Source of the DNA: Acuticoccus sediminis
GTDB lineage: Bacteria > Pseudomonadota > Alphaproteobacteria > Rhizobiales > Amorphaceae
Assembly (NCBI RefSeq): GCF_003258595.1
Contig: NZ_QHHQ01000002.1
Location: 310,001 to 374,000, forward strand
DNA length: 64,000 nucleotides
Direction of reading: 5' to 3'
Below the pieces are notes generated by a model. It was not told the origin of the DNA. It did no database searches and saw only the letters and a program-made list of their open reading frames with translations. The translations under genes and the position numbers were made by a program. This document shows positions 53,664 to 63,769 of this stretch, piece after piece (within the stretch, counting starts at the first letter, position 1; the number at the start of each line of letters is the position of its first letter).

Positions 53664-54583
53664 ACCTCGAGCCGCTCGTCATCTCCGTCCTCACCTACGG
53701 CTCCATGTACGCGATCCTGACGATGTCGCTGCAGGTGCAGTACGCGCGCGGCGGCATGATCAACTTCGGCATCGTCGCGTACTTCGCGGCCGGGGCCTAC
53801 GCCTACGCGATCGTCACGCAGGAGCCGCCATCGGGGCTCGACCAGTACCTCTTCGGCTTCGACGCGCCATGGTGGGCCGGCGTCCTCGCCGCGCCGGTCG
53901 CGGCGGCCGCCTTCGCGGCGCTGACGGGGTGGCCGACGCTGCGGCTGCGCGGGGAATACCTCGCCCTCACCACCTTCGCCTTCGCCGAGGTGCTTCACTC
54001 CTTCCTCCTCAACGAGCGGCGCATCGGCAACGGCAGCGTCGGCCTCGCCAACATCACCCAGCCCGATCCCCCCGGGATCGACACCGCGCACCTCTACGCG
54101 GCCGCGGCGGTGGTGATGATGCTGGCGACGCTCCTGTTCTACCGCCGCCTCCTCGCCTCGCCTTACGGCCGGGCGATGGACGCGATCCGCGACGACGAGC
54201 TCGCCGCGCAGACCGTCGGCAAGGACATCGCCCGGATCCGCTTCGAGATCTTCGTGCTCACCGCCATCCCCATCGGCCTCGCCGGGGCGCTTTTCGCGAT
54301 GATCACGACGCTGGTCGCGCCCAACCTCTTCACGGCGGAGGTGACCTTCCTCGTCTGGATCGCCCTCATCCTAGGCGGAGAGCGGACGATCTGGGGCGCC
54401 GTCCTCGGCACGCTCGCGCTGGTGACGTTCGAGGAGCTGGTGCGAGCCTACCCGTTCGAGACGGTGCGCGGCGCGCAGGTCGCCGCCTCGGTCGAGGAGG
54501 TGGTGACCGGGCTGATCTTCATCCTCATCCTCAGGTGGCAGCCGTTCGACAGGGCGGCGCGGCAGAAGAGCGGCACGCCATGA
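53660..54583 (+). CDS. livM-like: branched-chain-type ABC transporter permease LivM (second system)
   Basis: A 307-aa permease starting at GTG 53660. TYGSMYAILTMSLQVQYARG with MINFGIVAYFAAGAYAYAIV and the coupling loop AIRDDELAAQTVGKDIARI identify it as LivM-like. The sequence NLFTAEVTFLVWIALILGG lies in the last third. It overlaps both neighbours by 4 nt. It should form the pore with the LivH-like protein. Confidence 0.92.
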   Translation: MNLEPLVISVLTYGSMYAILTMSLQVQYARGGMINFGIVAYFAAGAYAYAIVTQEPPSGLDQYLFGFDAPWWAGVLAAPVAAAAFAALTGWPTLRLRGEYLALTTFAFAEVLHSFLLNERRIGNGSVGLANITQPDPPGIDTAHLYAAAAVVMMLATLLFYRRLLASPYGRAMDAIRDDELAAQTVGKDIARIRFEIFVLTAIPIGLAGALFAMITTLVAPNLFTAEVTFLVWIALILGGERTIWGAVLGTLALVTFEELVRAYPFETVRGAQVAASVEEVVTGLIFILILRWQPFDRAARQKSGTP

Positions 54584-55342
54584 GCCAGCCCTTCCTGAAC
54601 CTCGACCGCGTCACCAAGCGCTTCGGCGGCCTCAAGGCCGTCGGCGGCGACGACGGCCTCTCCCTGTCCGTGACGGAGGGCCACCTCCTCGGGCTGATCG
54701 GCCCGAACGGGGCGGGAAAGTCGACCACGTTCAACCTCATCTCCGGCGTCCTGAAGCCGGACAGCGGGACGATCCGGCTCGCCGGCGCGCCGCTGCCGGC
54801 GACGAAACCCGACAGGATCGCCGCGATGGGAATCGCGCGCGCCTTCCAGCAGCCGCGCGCGTTCCCGTCGCTGTCGGTGCGCGAAAACGTCATGATCGCG
54901 CCCGACAATCCCGGCGAACACATCTGGGCCGCCCTCACCGGCCGCTGGCGCGAGACCGACAGAGGCCTTGCCGACGAGGCGGCCGCACTCCTCTCGGTCG
55001 TCGGGCTCGCCGACCGGGTCGACGCGCCCGTCTCCACCCTCTCGGGCGGCGAGCTGCGCATGCTGGAGGTCGCCCGTCAGCTGATGCGCCACCCGCGCCT
55101 TCTGCTGCTGGACGAGCCGACCGCCGGCGTCGACCCGAAGCTGCAGAAGCGCCTCGGCGCCCTCCTCGGCGAACTCAAGCAGGGCGGCACGACGATCATC
55201 ATCGTCGAGCATAACCTGCACTTCCTGCTGGGGATCGCCGACCATGTGGCCGTGCTCGTGCGGGGCGAGCTGCTCGCCGAGGGGCCGCCGGACGCGATCC
55301 GCCGCGACGAGCGGGTCATCGCCGCCTACCTCGGAGCCAACC

Positions 55343-55353
<11 letters not shown>
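54580..55353 (+). CDS. livG-like: branched-chain-type ABC transporter ATPase LivG (second system)
   Basis: A 257-aa ABC ATPase with Walker A GPNGAGKST near residues 43-51, AMGIARAFQQPRAFPSLSVR, signature LSGGELRMLEVARQLM and Walker B LLLLDEPTAGVDPK. It ends at the usual place (AAYLGANHAA), unlike the extended LivG of the first system. ATG 54580 overlaps LivM by 4 nt, and LivF begins 11 nt before its end. Confidence 0.93.
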
Positions 55354-56053
<700 letters not shown>

Positions 56054-56101
56054 CACCACCACCGGCCGCCGCGTGCCGCCGAACCCAGGAGACCGGTCAC
56101 C

Positions 56102-57319
56102 ATGCGTAACACGAAGTCCAACCGCTTCCGCAGCATGACGGCGCTCGCCGTGGCGGGCACCCTTCTGGCCACGACGAGCCTCGCCCGGGCCGACGTCACC
56201 GTCGGCGTCCTCGTACCCCTCACCGGCGAGCTGGGCGAATTCGGCGAGATCGTCGCGAGCGCCGTGGAGCTGGGCGTGAAGGAGATCAACGCCGCCGGCG
56301 GCACCAAGTGCGGCCCGCTGCGCACCGTGATCGCCGACACCGGCGGCGACCCGAACGTCGGCGTGCGCGAGGCGACACGCATGATCGAGAGCGAGGGCGC
56401 CGTGGCGATCCTCGGCCCGACGTCCGGCGTGATGGTGGCGCTCGTGGATCTCGCCAAGCGCCGCGAGGTGGTGGTGATGTCGCCCTACGCCGGCACCATC
56501 ACGCTGAACAAGTTGGGCGGCGATTTCGTCTACCGCACCGTCTCCTCCGACCTCGGGGACGGCGCCGCGTCGGGCCTCTGGCTGACGGAGAAGGGCTACG
56601 GCAGCGTCGCCTTCCTGGTGCAGAATGAAGAATCGACGATCTCCCCGGCTCAGGTCGCGCGGGAGAAGGTCGAGGCGGCCGGCATCGAGCTGACGGACTA
56701 CATCGTCTACAACCCCGGCCAGCCCTCCTACCAGGCCGAGCTCGTCTCCGTGCTGGCGCGCAACCCGGACGCCATCTACCTCGCCGGCGGCCAGGAATCG
56801 GGCGTGACGGTCATCAAGGAGGCGACGGCGGGCGGCTTCACCGGCGAGTGGCTCTTCACCGCCGACCTCGCTGTGCCGGAGATCTTCGACGCGGTCGGCG
56901 CGCGGATCCTCAACGACCGCGCCTTCGTGGAGGTCGCCGACCCGGACAAGTCGCTCCCCGCCTACGCGTCGTTCGCCGCGCTCGTGGAGAAAGAGCAGGG
57001 CGGCGAGCCGGGACCGTTCGCGGCCAACTCCTTCGACATGGTGAACCTCGTCGCGATCGCGCTGGAGGCGTCCGAGGGCTGCTCGGGCGCGGCGATCAAC
57101 GGCGTCATCCGCGACATCGCCGAGGGCGGCACGCCGGCCTCGACGTTCGCGGAGGCGAAGGCGATCCTCGCCGACGGCGGCGACGTGGACTACGAGGGCG
57201 CGGCGGGTCCGATGAGCTTCGACGAGAGCGGCACGGTGGCCGGCTCCTACTCGATCAAGGCCGCGCGCGACGGCAAGTGGGTCGAGGAGCGCTTCATCCC
57301 CGCCTCCGAGTTCGAATAG
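56102..57319 (+). CDS. livK-like: branched-chain-type ABC transporter binding protein (second system)
   Basis: A 405-aa periplasmic binding protein with a signal peptide of about 30 residues (n-region MRNTKSNRFRS, cleavage after LARA before DVTVGVL). VLVPLTGELGEFGEIVAS, INAAGGTKCGPLRTVIAD and ILGPTSGVMVALVDLAKR are typical of type I periplasmic binding proteins. It is placed last in its operon, unlike the first Liv system. AGGAGA precedes ATG 56102. A bidirectional-looking hairpin follows 9 nt after the stop. The ligand is unknown, possibly an aromatic or methylated acid given the SABATH neighbour. Confidence 0.92.
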   Translation: MRNTKSNRFRSMTALAVAGTLLATTSLARADVTVGVLVPLTGELGEFGEIVASAVELGVKEINAAGGTKCGPLRTVIADTGGDPNVGVREATRMIESEGAVAILGPTSGVMVALVDLAKRREVVVMSPYAGTITLNKLGGDFVYRTVSSDLGDGAASGLWLTEKGYGSVAFLVQNEESTISPAQVAREKVEAAGIELTDYIVYNPGQPSYQAELVSVLARNPDAIYLAGGQESGVTVIKEATAGGFTGEWLFTADLAVPEIFDAVGARILNDRAFVEVADPDKSLPAYASFAALVEKEQGGEPGPFAANSFDMVNLVAIALEASEGCSGAAINGVIRDIAEGGTPASTFAEAKAILADGGDVDYEGAAGPMSFDESGTVAGSYSIKAARDGKWVEERFIPASEFE

Positions 57320-57327
57320 GCGGCGAC

Positions 57328-57350
57328 GCCGGGCAGCACCGCTGCCCGGC
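57328..57350. terminator. bidirectional hairpin between convergent genes
   Basis: GCCGGGCAG (57328-57336) pairs perfectly with CTGCCCGGC (57342-57350) around a 5-nt loop in the 48-nt gap between the binding-protein gene (plus) and the flavin reductase-like gene (minus). A T-run is absent, as in the other hairpins here. It most likely ends both transcripts. Confidence 0.6.
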
Positions 57351-57367
57351 CCCGCTGCGGCGAACGA

Positions 57368-58030
57368 TCAGCCGGCGGACCTTTTGGCCCGCTCGCCGTA
57401 CCGCTCCTCGTACGTCTCGACGGACATGGTCGGCAGGTCGAAATAGTCCTGGGTGCGCGCGTACCCGTGACCACCCATGCGGCCGATGGCGTCGAGCGCG
57501 ACGTGGTCGGTATAGAGCTTCACCGGGTCGATGACGTCCTCGCGGATATGCGCCGCCAGCACCCGGCCGAGCACGATCTCCCGCTCCCTGCCGATCGAGA
57601 TGCCGACGTGGCGCACGCACTCGAACGCCACCGGCGCCTCGGCGATGCGCGGGCAGGCCACCATCTCCCCCGGCACCGCCGTCAGCCCGGCGAGCGCGAT
57701 CTCGTCGACGTCGGCGGCGAACGGCGTCGCGGTGATGTTCATCGCCTCCATGTTGGCGCCGTCGACGATGTTGACGGTGAATTCCTCGGTGAGGCGGATA
57801 TTCCAGGTGGTGTCCTTGTAGGCGCCGCCGCCGCGGTTCTCGACCCCCAGCGCCAGGATCGGCGGGTCCGCCGACAGGCAGTTGAAGAACGAATAGGGCG
57901 CCGCGTTGGGTACGCCCTCGGGGCTCATGGTCGTCACCCAGGCGATCGGCCGAGGCACGACGGTGCCGATGAGGATCTTGTAGGCCTCGCGCGCGGAGAG
58001 CGCGGCGAAATCGAACTTCAGATGGCTCAC
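57368..58030 (-). CDS. flavin reductase-like, FMN-binding split-barrel protein
   Basis: A 220-aa protein of the flavin reductase (FMN-binding split-barrel) family. The conserved N-terminal block ILIGTVVPRPIAWVTTMSPE with GVPNAAPYSFFNCLSADPP (about residues 20-56) binds flavin; FTVNIVDGANMEAMNIT and VGISIGREREIVLGRV follow. Members reduce flavin for a partner monooxygenase or act directly. No monooxygenase is adjacent. It is cotranscribed with the GntR regulator: its start overlaps the gntR stop by 4 nt. Confidence 0.88.
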   Translation of the reverse strand: MSHLKFDFAALSAREAYKILIGTVVPRPIAWVTTMSPEGVPNAAPYSFFNCLSADPPILALGVENRGGGAYKDTTWNIRLTEEFTVNIVDGANMEAMNITATPFAADVDEIALAGLTAVPGEMVACPRIAEAPVAFECVRHVGISIGREREIVLGRVLAAHIREDVIDPVKLYTDHVALDAIGRMGGHGYARTQDYFDLPTMSVETYEERYGERAKRSAG

Positions 58031-58728
58031 GAGGCCAACTCCTTACCGTAGCGGGCGAGCACCGATTCGACGTCGTCCCCCTCGTCCCTCAGTTCGGCGC
58101 GGCCAGCGACGGCGCCGAGGTGGTGGTCCATGATCTCCATCGCCCGCTCCGCGTCGTGGTCGGCGAGGGCGGCGATGATCTGCCGGTGCTCGTCGACGGC
58201 GCAGTCGGACGAGTGGGTCCGCCCGTACACCGCGAGGATCAGCGAGCAGCGCGTGACGAGCTCCGACACGTAGCGGGCGAGCACCTGGTTGCCGGTCATC
58301 TCCGCGAGGAGGATGTGGAATTCCCCCGCGAGGCGGATCGACACCGGCCCGTTCTTGCCGAGGACACGGTCCTCCTGGGTGACGTGGGCGGCGAGCGCGT
58401 CGAGCCCGTTGACCGAGATGCGCTGGGCGAGGCGCTTGATCACCTCCTTCTCCAGCACATGGCGGATCTCGAAGATCTGCTGCGCCTCCTCCAGCGACGG
58501 CTCGGCGACGAACGCGCCGCGGTTGCGCTTCGTCTCGACGAGCCCCTCCGACTCGAGCTTGCCCAGCGCCTGACGCACGACGGTGCGGCTGACGCCGAAC
58601 TGCTCGCCGATGGTGTCCTCCGGCAGACGCGTTCCCGGCTTCAACGCCTGCTCGATCACGGCGCGGCGAAGCAGACGATAGACGGTGAGACTCGGGGGTT
58701 CTGATCGATGCGCTGCCATGACCTTCAT
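58027..58728 (-). CDS. GntR-family regulator, FCD subfamily (second)
   Basis: A 233-aa transcription regulator. The winged helix-turn-helix contains EDTIGEQFGVSRTVVRQALG and LESEGLVETKRNRGAFV; the FCD domain ligand residues lie in LAGEFHILLAEMTGN, DEHRQIIAALADHD and MEIMDHHLGAV. I chose ATG 58728, preceded on this strand by GGGAG at about 6-nt spacing; the frame could extend to 58764. It is divergent from the peptide-type transporter, and three evenly spaced 10-bp repeats at 58756-58811 lie immediately upstream, very likely its operators. Confidence 0.9.
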   Translation of the reverse strand: MKVMAAHRSEPPSLTVYRLLRRAVIEQALKPGTRLPEDTIGEQFGVSRTVVRQALGKLESEGLVETKRNRGAFVAEPSLEEAQQIFEIRHVLEKEVIKRLAQRISVNGLDALAAHVTQEDRVLGKNGPVSIRLAGEFHILLAEMTGNQVLARYVSELVTRCSLILAVYGRTHSSDCAVDEHRQIIAALADHDAERAMEIMDHHLGAVAGRAELRDEGDDVESVLARYGKELAS

Positions 58729-58755
58729 TAGTGCTCCCGCCTTCCCACCGTCAAT

Positions 58756-58811
58756 CGCATACAATATTTCCTGAAGATCGTATACAATCTAAATCTCATA
58801 TGGTATCCAAT
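58756..58811. promoter_or_regulatory. three 10-bp direct repeats at 23-bp spacing (probable GntR operators)
   Basis: CGCATACAAT (58756-58765), CGTATACAAT (58779-58788) and GGTATCCAAT (58802-58811) are exactly 23 bp apart start to start, about two helical turns, so they face the same side of DNA. They lie in the AT-rich 151-nt gap between divergent gntR and the binding-protein gene. The core GTATAC resembles FCD-type GntR sites. Confidence 0.6.
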
Positions 58812-58879
58812 CGCCAGTCGCCCGCTGCGGGGCGCCGGCTCGGGCGACGTCCGGGGCCAGGGAAACGAAAGGGATGGTT

Positions 58880-60445
58880 ATGGGATTTCGCCGCTCACTC
58901 CTGCTCGCCACGGTCGCCGCGACGGCGCTGGTTTCGGCTGCGGAGGCCAACACGCTGAAATGGGGCGCCAACCGCGATATCGGCTCGCTCGACCCCTACA
59001 GCTACGGCGACTCGTTCACGATCAACGTGCTGAACCACGTCTACGAGGGCCTCGTCCGCTACGACAGGGACCTGAAGATCGAGCCGGCGCTCGCGACCTC
59101 CTGGGAGATCATGGAAGACGGCGTCACCTGGCGCTTCACGCTGCGCGAGGGCGTCAAGTTCCATAACGGCAACGACTTCACCGCCGAGGACGTGGTCGCC
59201 TCGCTGGAGCGCGTCAGCGACGAGACGAGCCCGCTGAAGGGCAACCTGCCGGCCTACGTCTCCTCCAAGGTGGTGGACGACCACACGGTCGACGTCACGC
59301 TGAACGGCACCTACCCGCTGCTCCTCAACGACCTCACCAACATCCACATCTTCGACAAGACCTGGCTGGTGGAGAACAACGCCGAGAAGCCGACCGACAT
59401 CGGCGCCGGCGTCGAGGGCTTCGCGACCTACCACGCCAACGGCACCGGCCCCTTCATCGTCGAGAGCCGCCAGCCGGACGCGAAGACCGTCTTCGTGAAG
59501 AACCCCGACTGGTGGGACACGCCGCAGCACAACATCGACCGGATCGAGCTCACGCCGGTGACGTCGGCGGCGACGCGCGTGGCGGCGCTCCTCTCGGGCG
59601 AGATCAACTTCACCAACGACGCCCCGGTGCAGGACCTGCCGCGCCTCGAGGCGGCGCCGAACGTCGACGTCCTCGAGGGCGTCGACCTCCGCACGGTGAT
59701 GATCGGCTTCTCCTTCCGCGACGCGCTGGCCAACGGCGAGGCGAACCCCTTCAAGGACGTGAAGGTGCGCGAGGCGATGTACAAGGCGATCGACCTCGAG
59801 GCGCTGCACAAGAAGGTCATGCGCGGCAAGTCCCGCGTCGCGGCGGCGGCGGTCGCCCCGCCGATCCCAGGCTACGACGAGGCGCTCGACGTGCTTCCCG
59901 GCTACGATCCGGACGCGGCGAAAGCGATGCTGGCCGAGGCCGGGGTGCCGGAGGGCCTGGAGTTCAACTTCAACTGCCTGCAGGACGGCCTCGTGAACGA
60001 GGAGCAGATCTGCCAGGCGGTCGCCTCGATGTGGAGCCGGGTGGGCCTCGCGCCGAAGCTCGACGTGGCGCCGCGCGCGGTGCAGACGCCCAAGCGCACC
60101 AACGGCCAGACGGATACCTACACGCTCGGCTGGGCGACGCTGCCGATGCTCGACGCCTACTCGCCGCTCCTGCAGATCTTCCACACGAAGGAGGGCAACT
60201 CCGGCGTCTTCAACTGGGGCGGCTGGTCCTTCCCCGAGCTCGACGCGCTGGTCCAGGAGGCCGGCAGCGAGCTCGACACGCAGAAGCGGCTAGGCCTCGA
60301 GACGGATGCGCTGAAGGTGGTGAAGGACGAGTTCATCATGCTGCCGCTGCACCAGCAGCCGATGGCCTGGGCGGTCACCACCGACGTGAAGGAGATGCCG
60401 CTCTTCCCCGACAACAAGCCGCGCCTCTGGTACGCCAAGATGTAA
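58880..60445 (+). CDS. dppA-like: peptide/nickel-type ABC transporter binding protein (SBP family 5)
   Basis: A 521-aa periplasmic binding protein. A signal peptide of about 22 residues ends VSAAEA before NTLKWGANRDIGSLDPY, the family 5 start; NHVYEGLVRYDRDLKIEPAL, WRFTLREGVKFHNGNDFTAE and VKNPDWWDTP are typical. I chose ATG 58880, with AAGGGA at 58869-58874; ATG 58874 overlaps that site. A 10-bp hairpin follows 10 nt after the stop, before the permeases. The associated deaminase-like genes downstream suggest that the ligand may be a nitrogenous compound rather than a peptide. Confidence 0.9.
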   Translation: MGFRRSLLLATVAATALVSAAEANTLKWGANRDIGSLDPYSYGDSFTINVLNHVYEGLVRYDRDLKIEPALATSWEIMEDGVTWRFTLREGVKFHNGNDFTAEDVVASLERVSDETSPLKGNLPAYVSSKVVDDHTVDVTLNGTYPLLLNDLTNIHIFDKTWLVENNAEKPTDIGAGVEGFATYHANGTGPFIVESRQPDAKTVFVKNPDWWDTPQHNIDRIELTPVTSAATRVAALLSGEINFTNDAPVQDLPRLEAAPNVDVLEGVDLRTVMIGFSFRDALANGEANPFKDVKVREAMYKAIDLEALHKKVMRGKSRVAAAAVAPPIPGYDEALDVLPGYDPDAAKAMLAEAGVPEGLEFNFNCLQDGLVNEEQICQAVASMWSRVGLAPKLDVAPRAVQTPKRTNGQTDTYTLGWATLPMLDAYSPLLQIFHTKEGNSGVFNWGGWSFPELDALVQEAGSELDTQKRLGLETDALKVVKDEFIMLPLHQQPMAWAVTTDVKEMPLFPDNKPRLWYAKM

Positions 60446-60454
60446 CGCGCCGCC

Positions 60455-60484
60455 GGCGCGGGGAACGCCCCCCTTCCCCGCGCC
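60455..60484 (+). terminator. 10-bp hairpin after the family 5 binding-protein gene
   Basis: GGCGCGGGGA (60455-60464) pairs perfectly with TCCCCGCGCC (60475-60484) around a 10-nt loop, starting 10 nt past the stop. The rest of the 196-nt gap to the permease gene holds no gene. It probably attenuates read-through or stabilises the upstream mRNA. Confidence 0.5.
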
Positions 60485-60641
60485 ACGGCACGGCGGCCCG
60501 TTCCCTCCGAGGCACGGCAGCCCGTTTCCCGGCGAAGCCCGAGCACCCTCGGCGCTCCCGTCCGGCACCGCCCTGCGGACCCGGCCCCTGCCGGTTCCGA
60601 CGTCCCATGTAGCGGCACCCCCAACCGGCAGGAGCGCGGCG

Positions 60642-61634
60642 ATGCTCGCCTTTCTGATCAAACGGACCGCCAACGGCATCCTGGTGATGCTGGCGGTCGC
60701 CTTCCTCGCCTTCATGATCTTCCGCTTCTTCGGCGACCCGGTGGAGATGATGGTCAACGAGCAGGCGACGCAGGCCGAGCGGGCCGAGCTTCGCGAGCGG
60801 CTCGGCCTCAACGACGGCTTCCTCGTCCAGTACGCGCGCTTCGTGACCAACGCGGCGCAGGGCGAGTTCGGCATCTCCTACCGCAACCAGCAGGACGTGA
60901 TGGTGCTGATCGGCGAGCGCTTCCCGGCGACGTTCGAGCTCGTCATCGTCGCGACGGTGCTCTCGCTCCTCGTCGGCATCCCCCTCGGCGTCGTCACCGC
61001 GATCCACAGGGAGAAGCGGGCCGCGGACGCCCTGCAGATCGGCTCCATCGTCGGCGTCTCGCTGCCGTCGTTCGTGGTCGGCATCCTCCTCATCCTCGTC
61101 TTCTCGGTGACGCTGGGGTGGCTGCCGGCGTTCGGACGGGGCGAGACGGTCGACATCGGCTGGTGGTCGACCGGCTTCCTGACGCCGAGCGGGCGGATGG
61201 CGCTGGTCCTCCCGGCCCTCTCCCTGTCGCTCTTCCAGATCACCCTCGTCATGCGCCTCGTCCGGGCGGAGATGCTGGAGACGATGCGCACCGACTTCGT
61301 GAAGTTCGCCCGCGCCCGGGGCCTGCCGGCGCGCACGATCCACTGGCGGCACGCGCTGCGGAACTGCCTGATGCCGGTGATCACCCTGACGGGCATGCAG
61401 ATCGGCAACCTCATCGCCTTCGCGCTGGTGACGGAGACGGTGTTCCAGTGGCCGGGGATGGGGCTCCTCTTCATCCAGGCGGTGACCTTCGTCGATATCC
61501 CGGTGATGGCGGCCTACCTGATGCTGGTGTCCTTCATCTTCGTCACGCTCAACACGCTGGTGGACGTGACCTACGCGTTCGTCGACCCGCGCCTCAAGGA
61601 CGACGCCCTCGCCGCAGGAGGTGCCCGTGGCTGA
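60642..61634 (+). CDS. dppB-like: peptide/nickel-type ABC transporter permease (DppB-like)
   Basis: A 330-aa inner-membrane permease. The N-terminal helix LIKRTANGILVMLAVAFLAF, the periplasmic RERLGLNDGFLVQYARFV, and the coupling region ARARGLPARTIHWRHALRNC are the DppB/OppB hallmarks. About six membrane segments are expected. CGGCAGGAGCG supplies the ribosome-binding site before ATG 60642. The DppC gene begins within its last codons. Confidence 0.93.
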   Translation: MLAFLIKRTANGILVMLAVAFLAFMIFRFFGDPVEMMVNEQATQAERAELRERLGLNDGFLVQYARFVTNAAQGEFGISYRNQQDVMVLIGERFPATFELVIVATVLSLLVGIPLGVVTAIHREKRAADALQIGSIVGVSLPSFVVGILLILVFSVTLGWLPAFGRGETVDIGWWSTGFLTPSGRMALVLPALSLSLFQITLVMRLVRAEMLETMRTDFVKFARARGLPARTIHWRHALRNCLMPVITLTGMQIGNLIAFALVTETVFQWPGMGLLFIQAVTFVDIPVMAAYLMLVSFIFVTLNTLVDVTYAFVDPRLKDDALAAGGARG

Positions 61635-62577
61635 CGCTGCCGTTCCCGAGCCGGCGACCTTGCCGGCCGCCCGCCGCCGCCCGATCCGCGACCACGAGCT
61701 ATGGGTCAGCTTCTGGGCGCACCCGTCGGCGGTGATCGCCGCCGCGATGCTCCTCGCCATCGTCGCGACCAGCCTCGCCGCGCCCTGGATCACGCCGCAG
61801 AACCCCTACGACCTCGCCGCGCTCGACCTCATGAACTCGGAGATCCCGCCGATCTGGTCGGAGGACGGACAGTGGCCGTACATCCTCGGGACGGACACGC
61901 AGGGCCGCGACCTCCTGTCGGCGATCCTCTACGGCAGCCGGATCTCGCTGGTGATCGGCTTCGCCTCGGTGCTGGCGGCGCTCGCCGTCGGCCTGTCGCT
62001 GGGCCTGCTGGCGGGCTACTTCGGCGGGATCGTCGACAACCTGCTGATGCGCCTCGGCGACGTGCTGCTGTCGATGCCGTTCATCCTGATCGCCATCCTC
62101 ATCAGCGCGGTGGCGCAGCAGTCGCTCCCGGTCGGCATGCGCGACACCCTGGCGGCGCCGATCCTGGTGCTCGCCATCGCGGTGCCGTCCTGGGTCCAGT
62201 ACGCCCGCACGGTGCGCGCCTCGGCGATGGTGGAGAAGCGCAAGGAATACGTGCAGGCGGCGCGGCTCATCCGCGTGAAGTCGTGGCGCATCATGCTGCA
62301 CCACATCCTGCCGAACACGCTGACGCCGATCCTGGTGGCGGCGACGCTCAACTTCGGCCTCGCCATCCTGTCGGAGGCGACGCTGTCCTTCCTCGGCGTC
62401 GGCATGCCGCCCGACCAGCCGTCCCTCGGCACCCTCATCCGCGTCGGCAACCAGTTCCTGTTCTCGGGACTGTGGTGGATCGTGGTGTTACCTTCCGTGA
62501 TGCTCTGCCTGATCGTCCTGTCGGTGAACCTCATCGGCGACTGGCTGCGCGACGCGCTCAATCCCAAGCTCCGGTGA
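61627..62577 (+). CDS. dppC-like: peptide/nickel-type ABC transporter permease (DppC-like)
   Basis: A 316-aa inner-membrane permease. After a polar N-terminus, PYILGTDTQGRDLLSAILYG and SRISLVIGFASVLAAL are the DppC signature; the coupling loop EYVQAARLIRVKSWRIMLHH and ATLSFLGVGMPPDQPSLG are intact. Start GTG 61627 has AGGAGG at 61616-61621; an in-frame GTG at 61621 lies on that site. The ATPase genes (DppD/F) are not within the window; they may follow beyond its end. Confidence 0.92.
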   Translation: MADAAVPEPATLPAARRRPIRDHELWVSFWAHPSAVIAAAMLLAIVATSLAAPWITPQNPYDLAALDLMNSEIPPIWSEDGQWPYILGTDTQGRDLLSAILYGSRISLVIGFASVLAALAVGLSLGLLAGYFGGIVDNLLMRLGDVLLSMPFILIAILISAVAQQSLPVGMRDTLAAPILVLAIAVPSWVQYARTVRASAMVEKRKEYVQAARLIRVKSWRIMLHHILPNTLTPILVAATLNFGLAILSEATLSFLGVGMPPDQPSLGTLIRVGNQFLFSGLWWIVVLPSVMLCLIVLSVNLIGDWLRDALNPKLR

Positions 62578-62582
62578 CTTCG

Positions 62583-63767
62583 ATGACGACCCTTCTTCTC
62601 AAGAACGTCCGCCCCATGGCCGGCGAGATCCGCGACGTGACGATCGTCGACGGCCTGTTCGCCGACGGCCCCGCGCCCGAGGGCGCGGCCGAGATCGACG
62701 GCGGCGGCGCGATCCTGATCCCCGGCCTCGTCGAGGCGCACACCCATCTCGACAAGTCGCTGCTGGGCCTCCCCTGGTACCGCAACGAGGTCGGCGCGCG
62801 GCTGATCGACAAGATCACCAACGAGCGGGAGAACAAGGAACGTCTCGGCATCGAGCCGGCGCGCCAGTCCGAGCGGCAGGCGATCCAGTCGGTCGCGAAG
62901 GGGTCGACGCACATCCGCAGCCACGTCGACGTCGACACGCACCACGGCCTGAAGGGCATCGAGGGCGTGATGGCGACGCGCGACAGGCTGAAGGACCTCG
63001 TGACGATCGAGCTGGTCGCCTTCCCGCAGTCGGGCATGATGATCCGCCCGGGCACGGCCGAGCTGATGGACCAGGCGATGGCGCTCGGCTGCGAGGTGGT
63101 CGGCGGCCTCGACCCGTGCGGCATCGACCGGGACCCGAAAGGCCACCTCGACACGATCTTCGGCCTCGCGGAGCGCTACGGGCGTCCGGTCGACATTCAC
63201 CTCCACGAGCGGGACGCGCTCGGCGCCTTCTCGATGGAGCTGATCATCGAGCGGACCGAGGCGCTCGGGATGCAGGGCCACGTCACTGTGAGCCACGCCT
63301 TCTGCCTCGGCCAGACGGACCGGACGGTGGCCGCCGGGCTGACCGAGGCGCTGGCGCGCGCCGGCGTCCACATCGTCACCACCGCGCCGGCCGCCGTGCC
63401 CGTGCCGGCGGTACGCGAGCTGATCTCCGCCGGCGTCGCGGTCGGCGCCGGGTCGGACGGGATCCGCGACACATGGGGCCCGTTCGGCAACGCGGACATG
63501 CTCGAACGGGCCATGTTCATCGCGCTGAAGAACAACTTCCGCCGCGACGACGAGGTGGAGATGGCGCTTTCCGTCTGCACCACCGGAGGCGCGGCCGTGA
63601 TGGAGCTGGAAGGCTACGGCCTCGGAACCGGCGACAAGGCCGACGCGGTGCTCATCGAGGGTGAGACGATTGCCGAGGCGGTGGCCAACCGCGCGCCGCG
63701 CCGGCTGGTGCTGAAGGGTGGTCGGGTCGTCGCCGAGAACGGCGTGTGCGTGGTCGAGGCGCCCTGA
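62583..63767 (+). CDS. amidohydrolase, cytosine deaminase-like
   Basis: A 394-aa metal-dependent hydrolase of the cytosine deaminase/atrazine chlorohydrolase group. Metal ligands and acid/base residues are visible: H53-T-H55 in EAHTHLDKSL, the HLHERDALGAF segment, SHAFCLG, and the terminal GSDGIRDTWGPFGNADML, which matches the CodA GxDD region in place. It would deaminate or dehalogenate a heterocyclic ring such as a pyrimidine or triazine. ATG 62583 lies 5 nt after the DppC stop; an in-frame GTG at 62574, overlapping that stop (GTGA), is an alternative. It is cytoplasmic and belongs to the transporter operon. Confidence 0.85.
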   Translation: MTTLLLKNVRPMAGEIRDVTIVDGLFADGPAPEGAAEIDGGGAILIPGLVEAHTHLDKSLLGLPWYRNEVGARLIDKITNERENKERLGIEPARQSERQAIQSVAKGSTHIRSHVDVDTHHGLKGIEGVMATRDRLKDLVTIELVAFPQSGMMIRPGTAELMDQAMALGCEVVGGLDPCGIDRDPKGHLDTIFGLAERYGRPVDIHLHERDALGAFSMELIIERTEALGMQGHVTVSHAFCLGQTDRTVAAGLTEALARAGVHIVTTAPAAVPVPAVRELISAGVAVGAGSDGIRDTWGPFGNADMLERAMFIALKNNFRRDDEVEMALSVCTTGGAAVMELEGYGLGTGDKADAVLIEGETIAEAVANRAPRRLVLKGGRVVAENGVCVVEAP

Positions 63768-63769
63768 GC

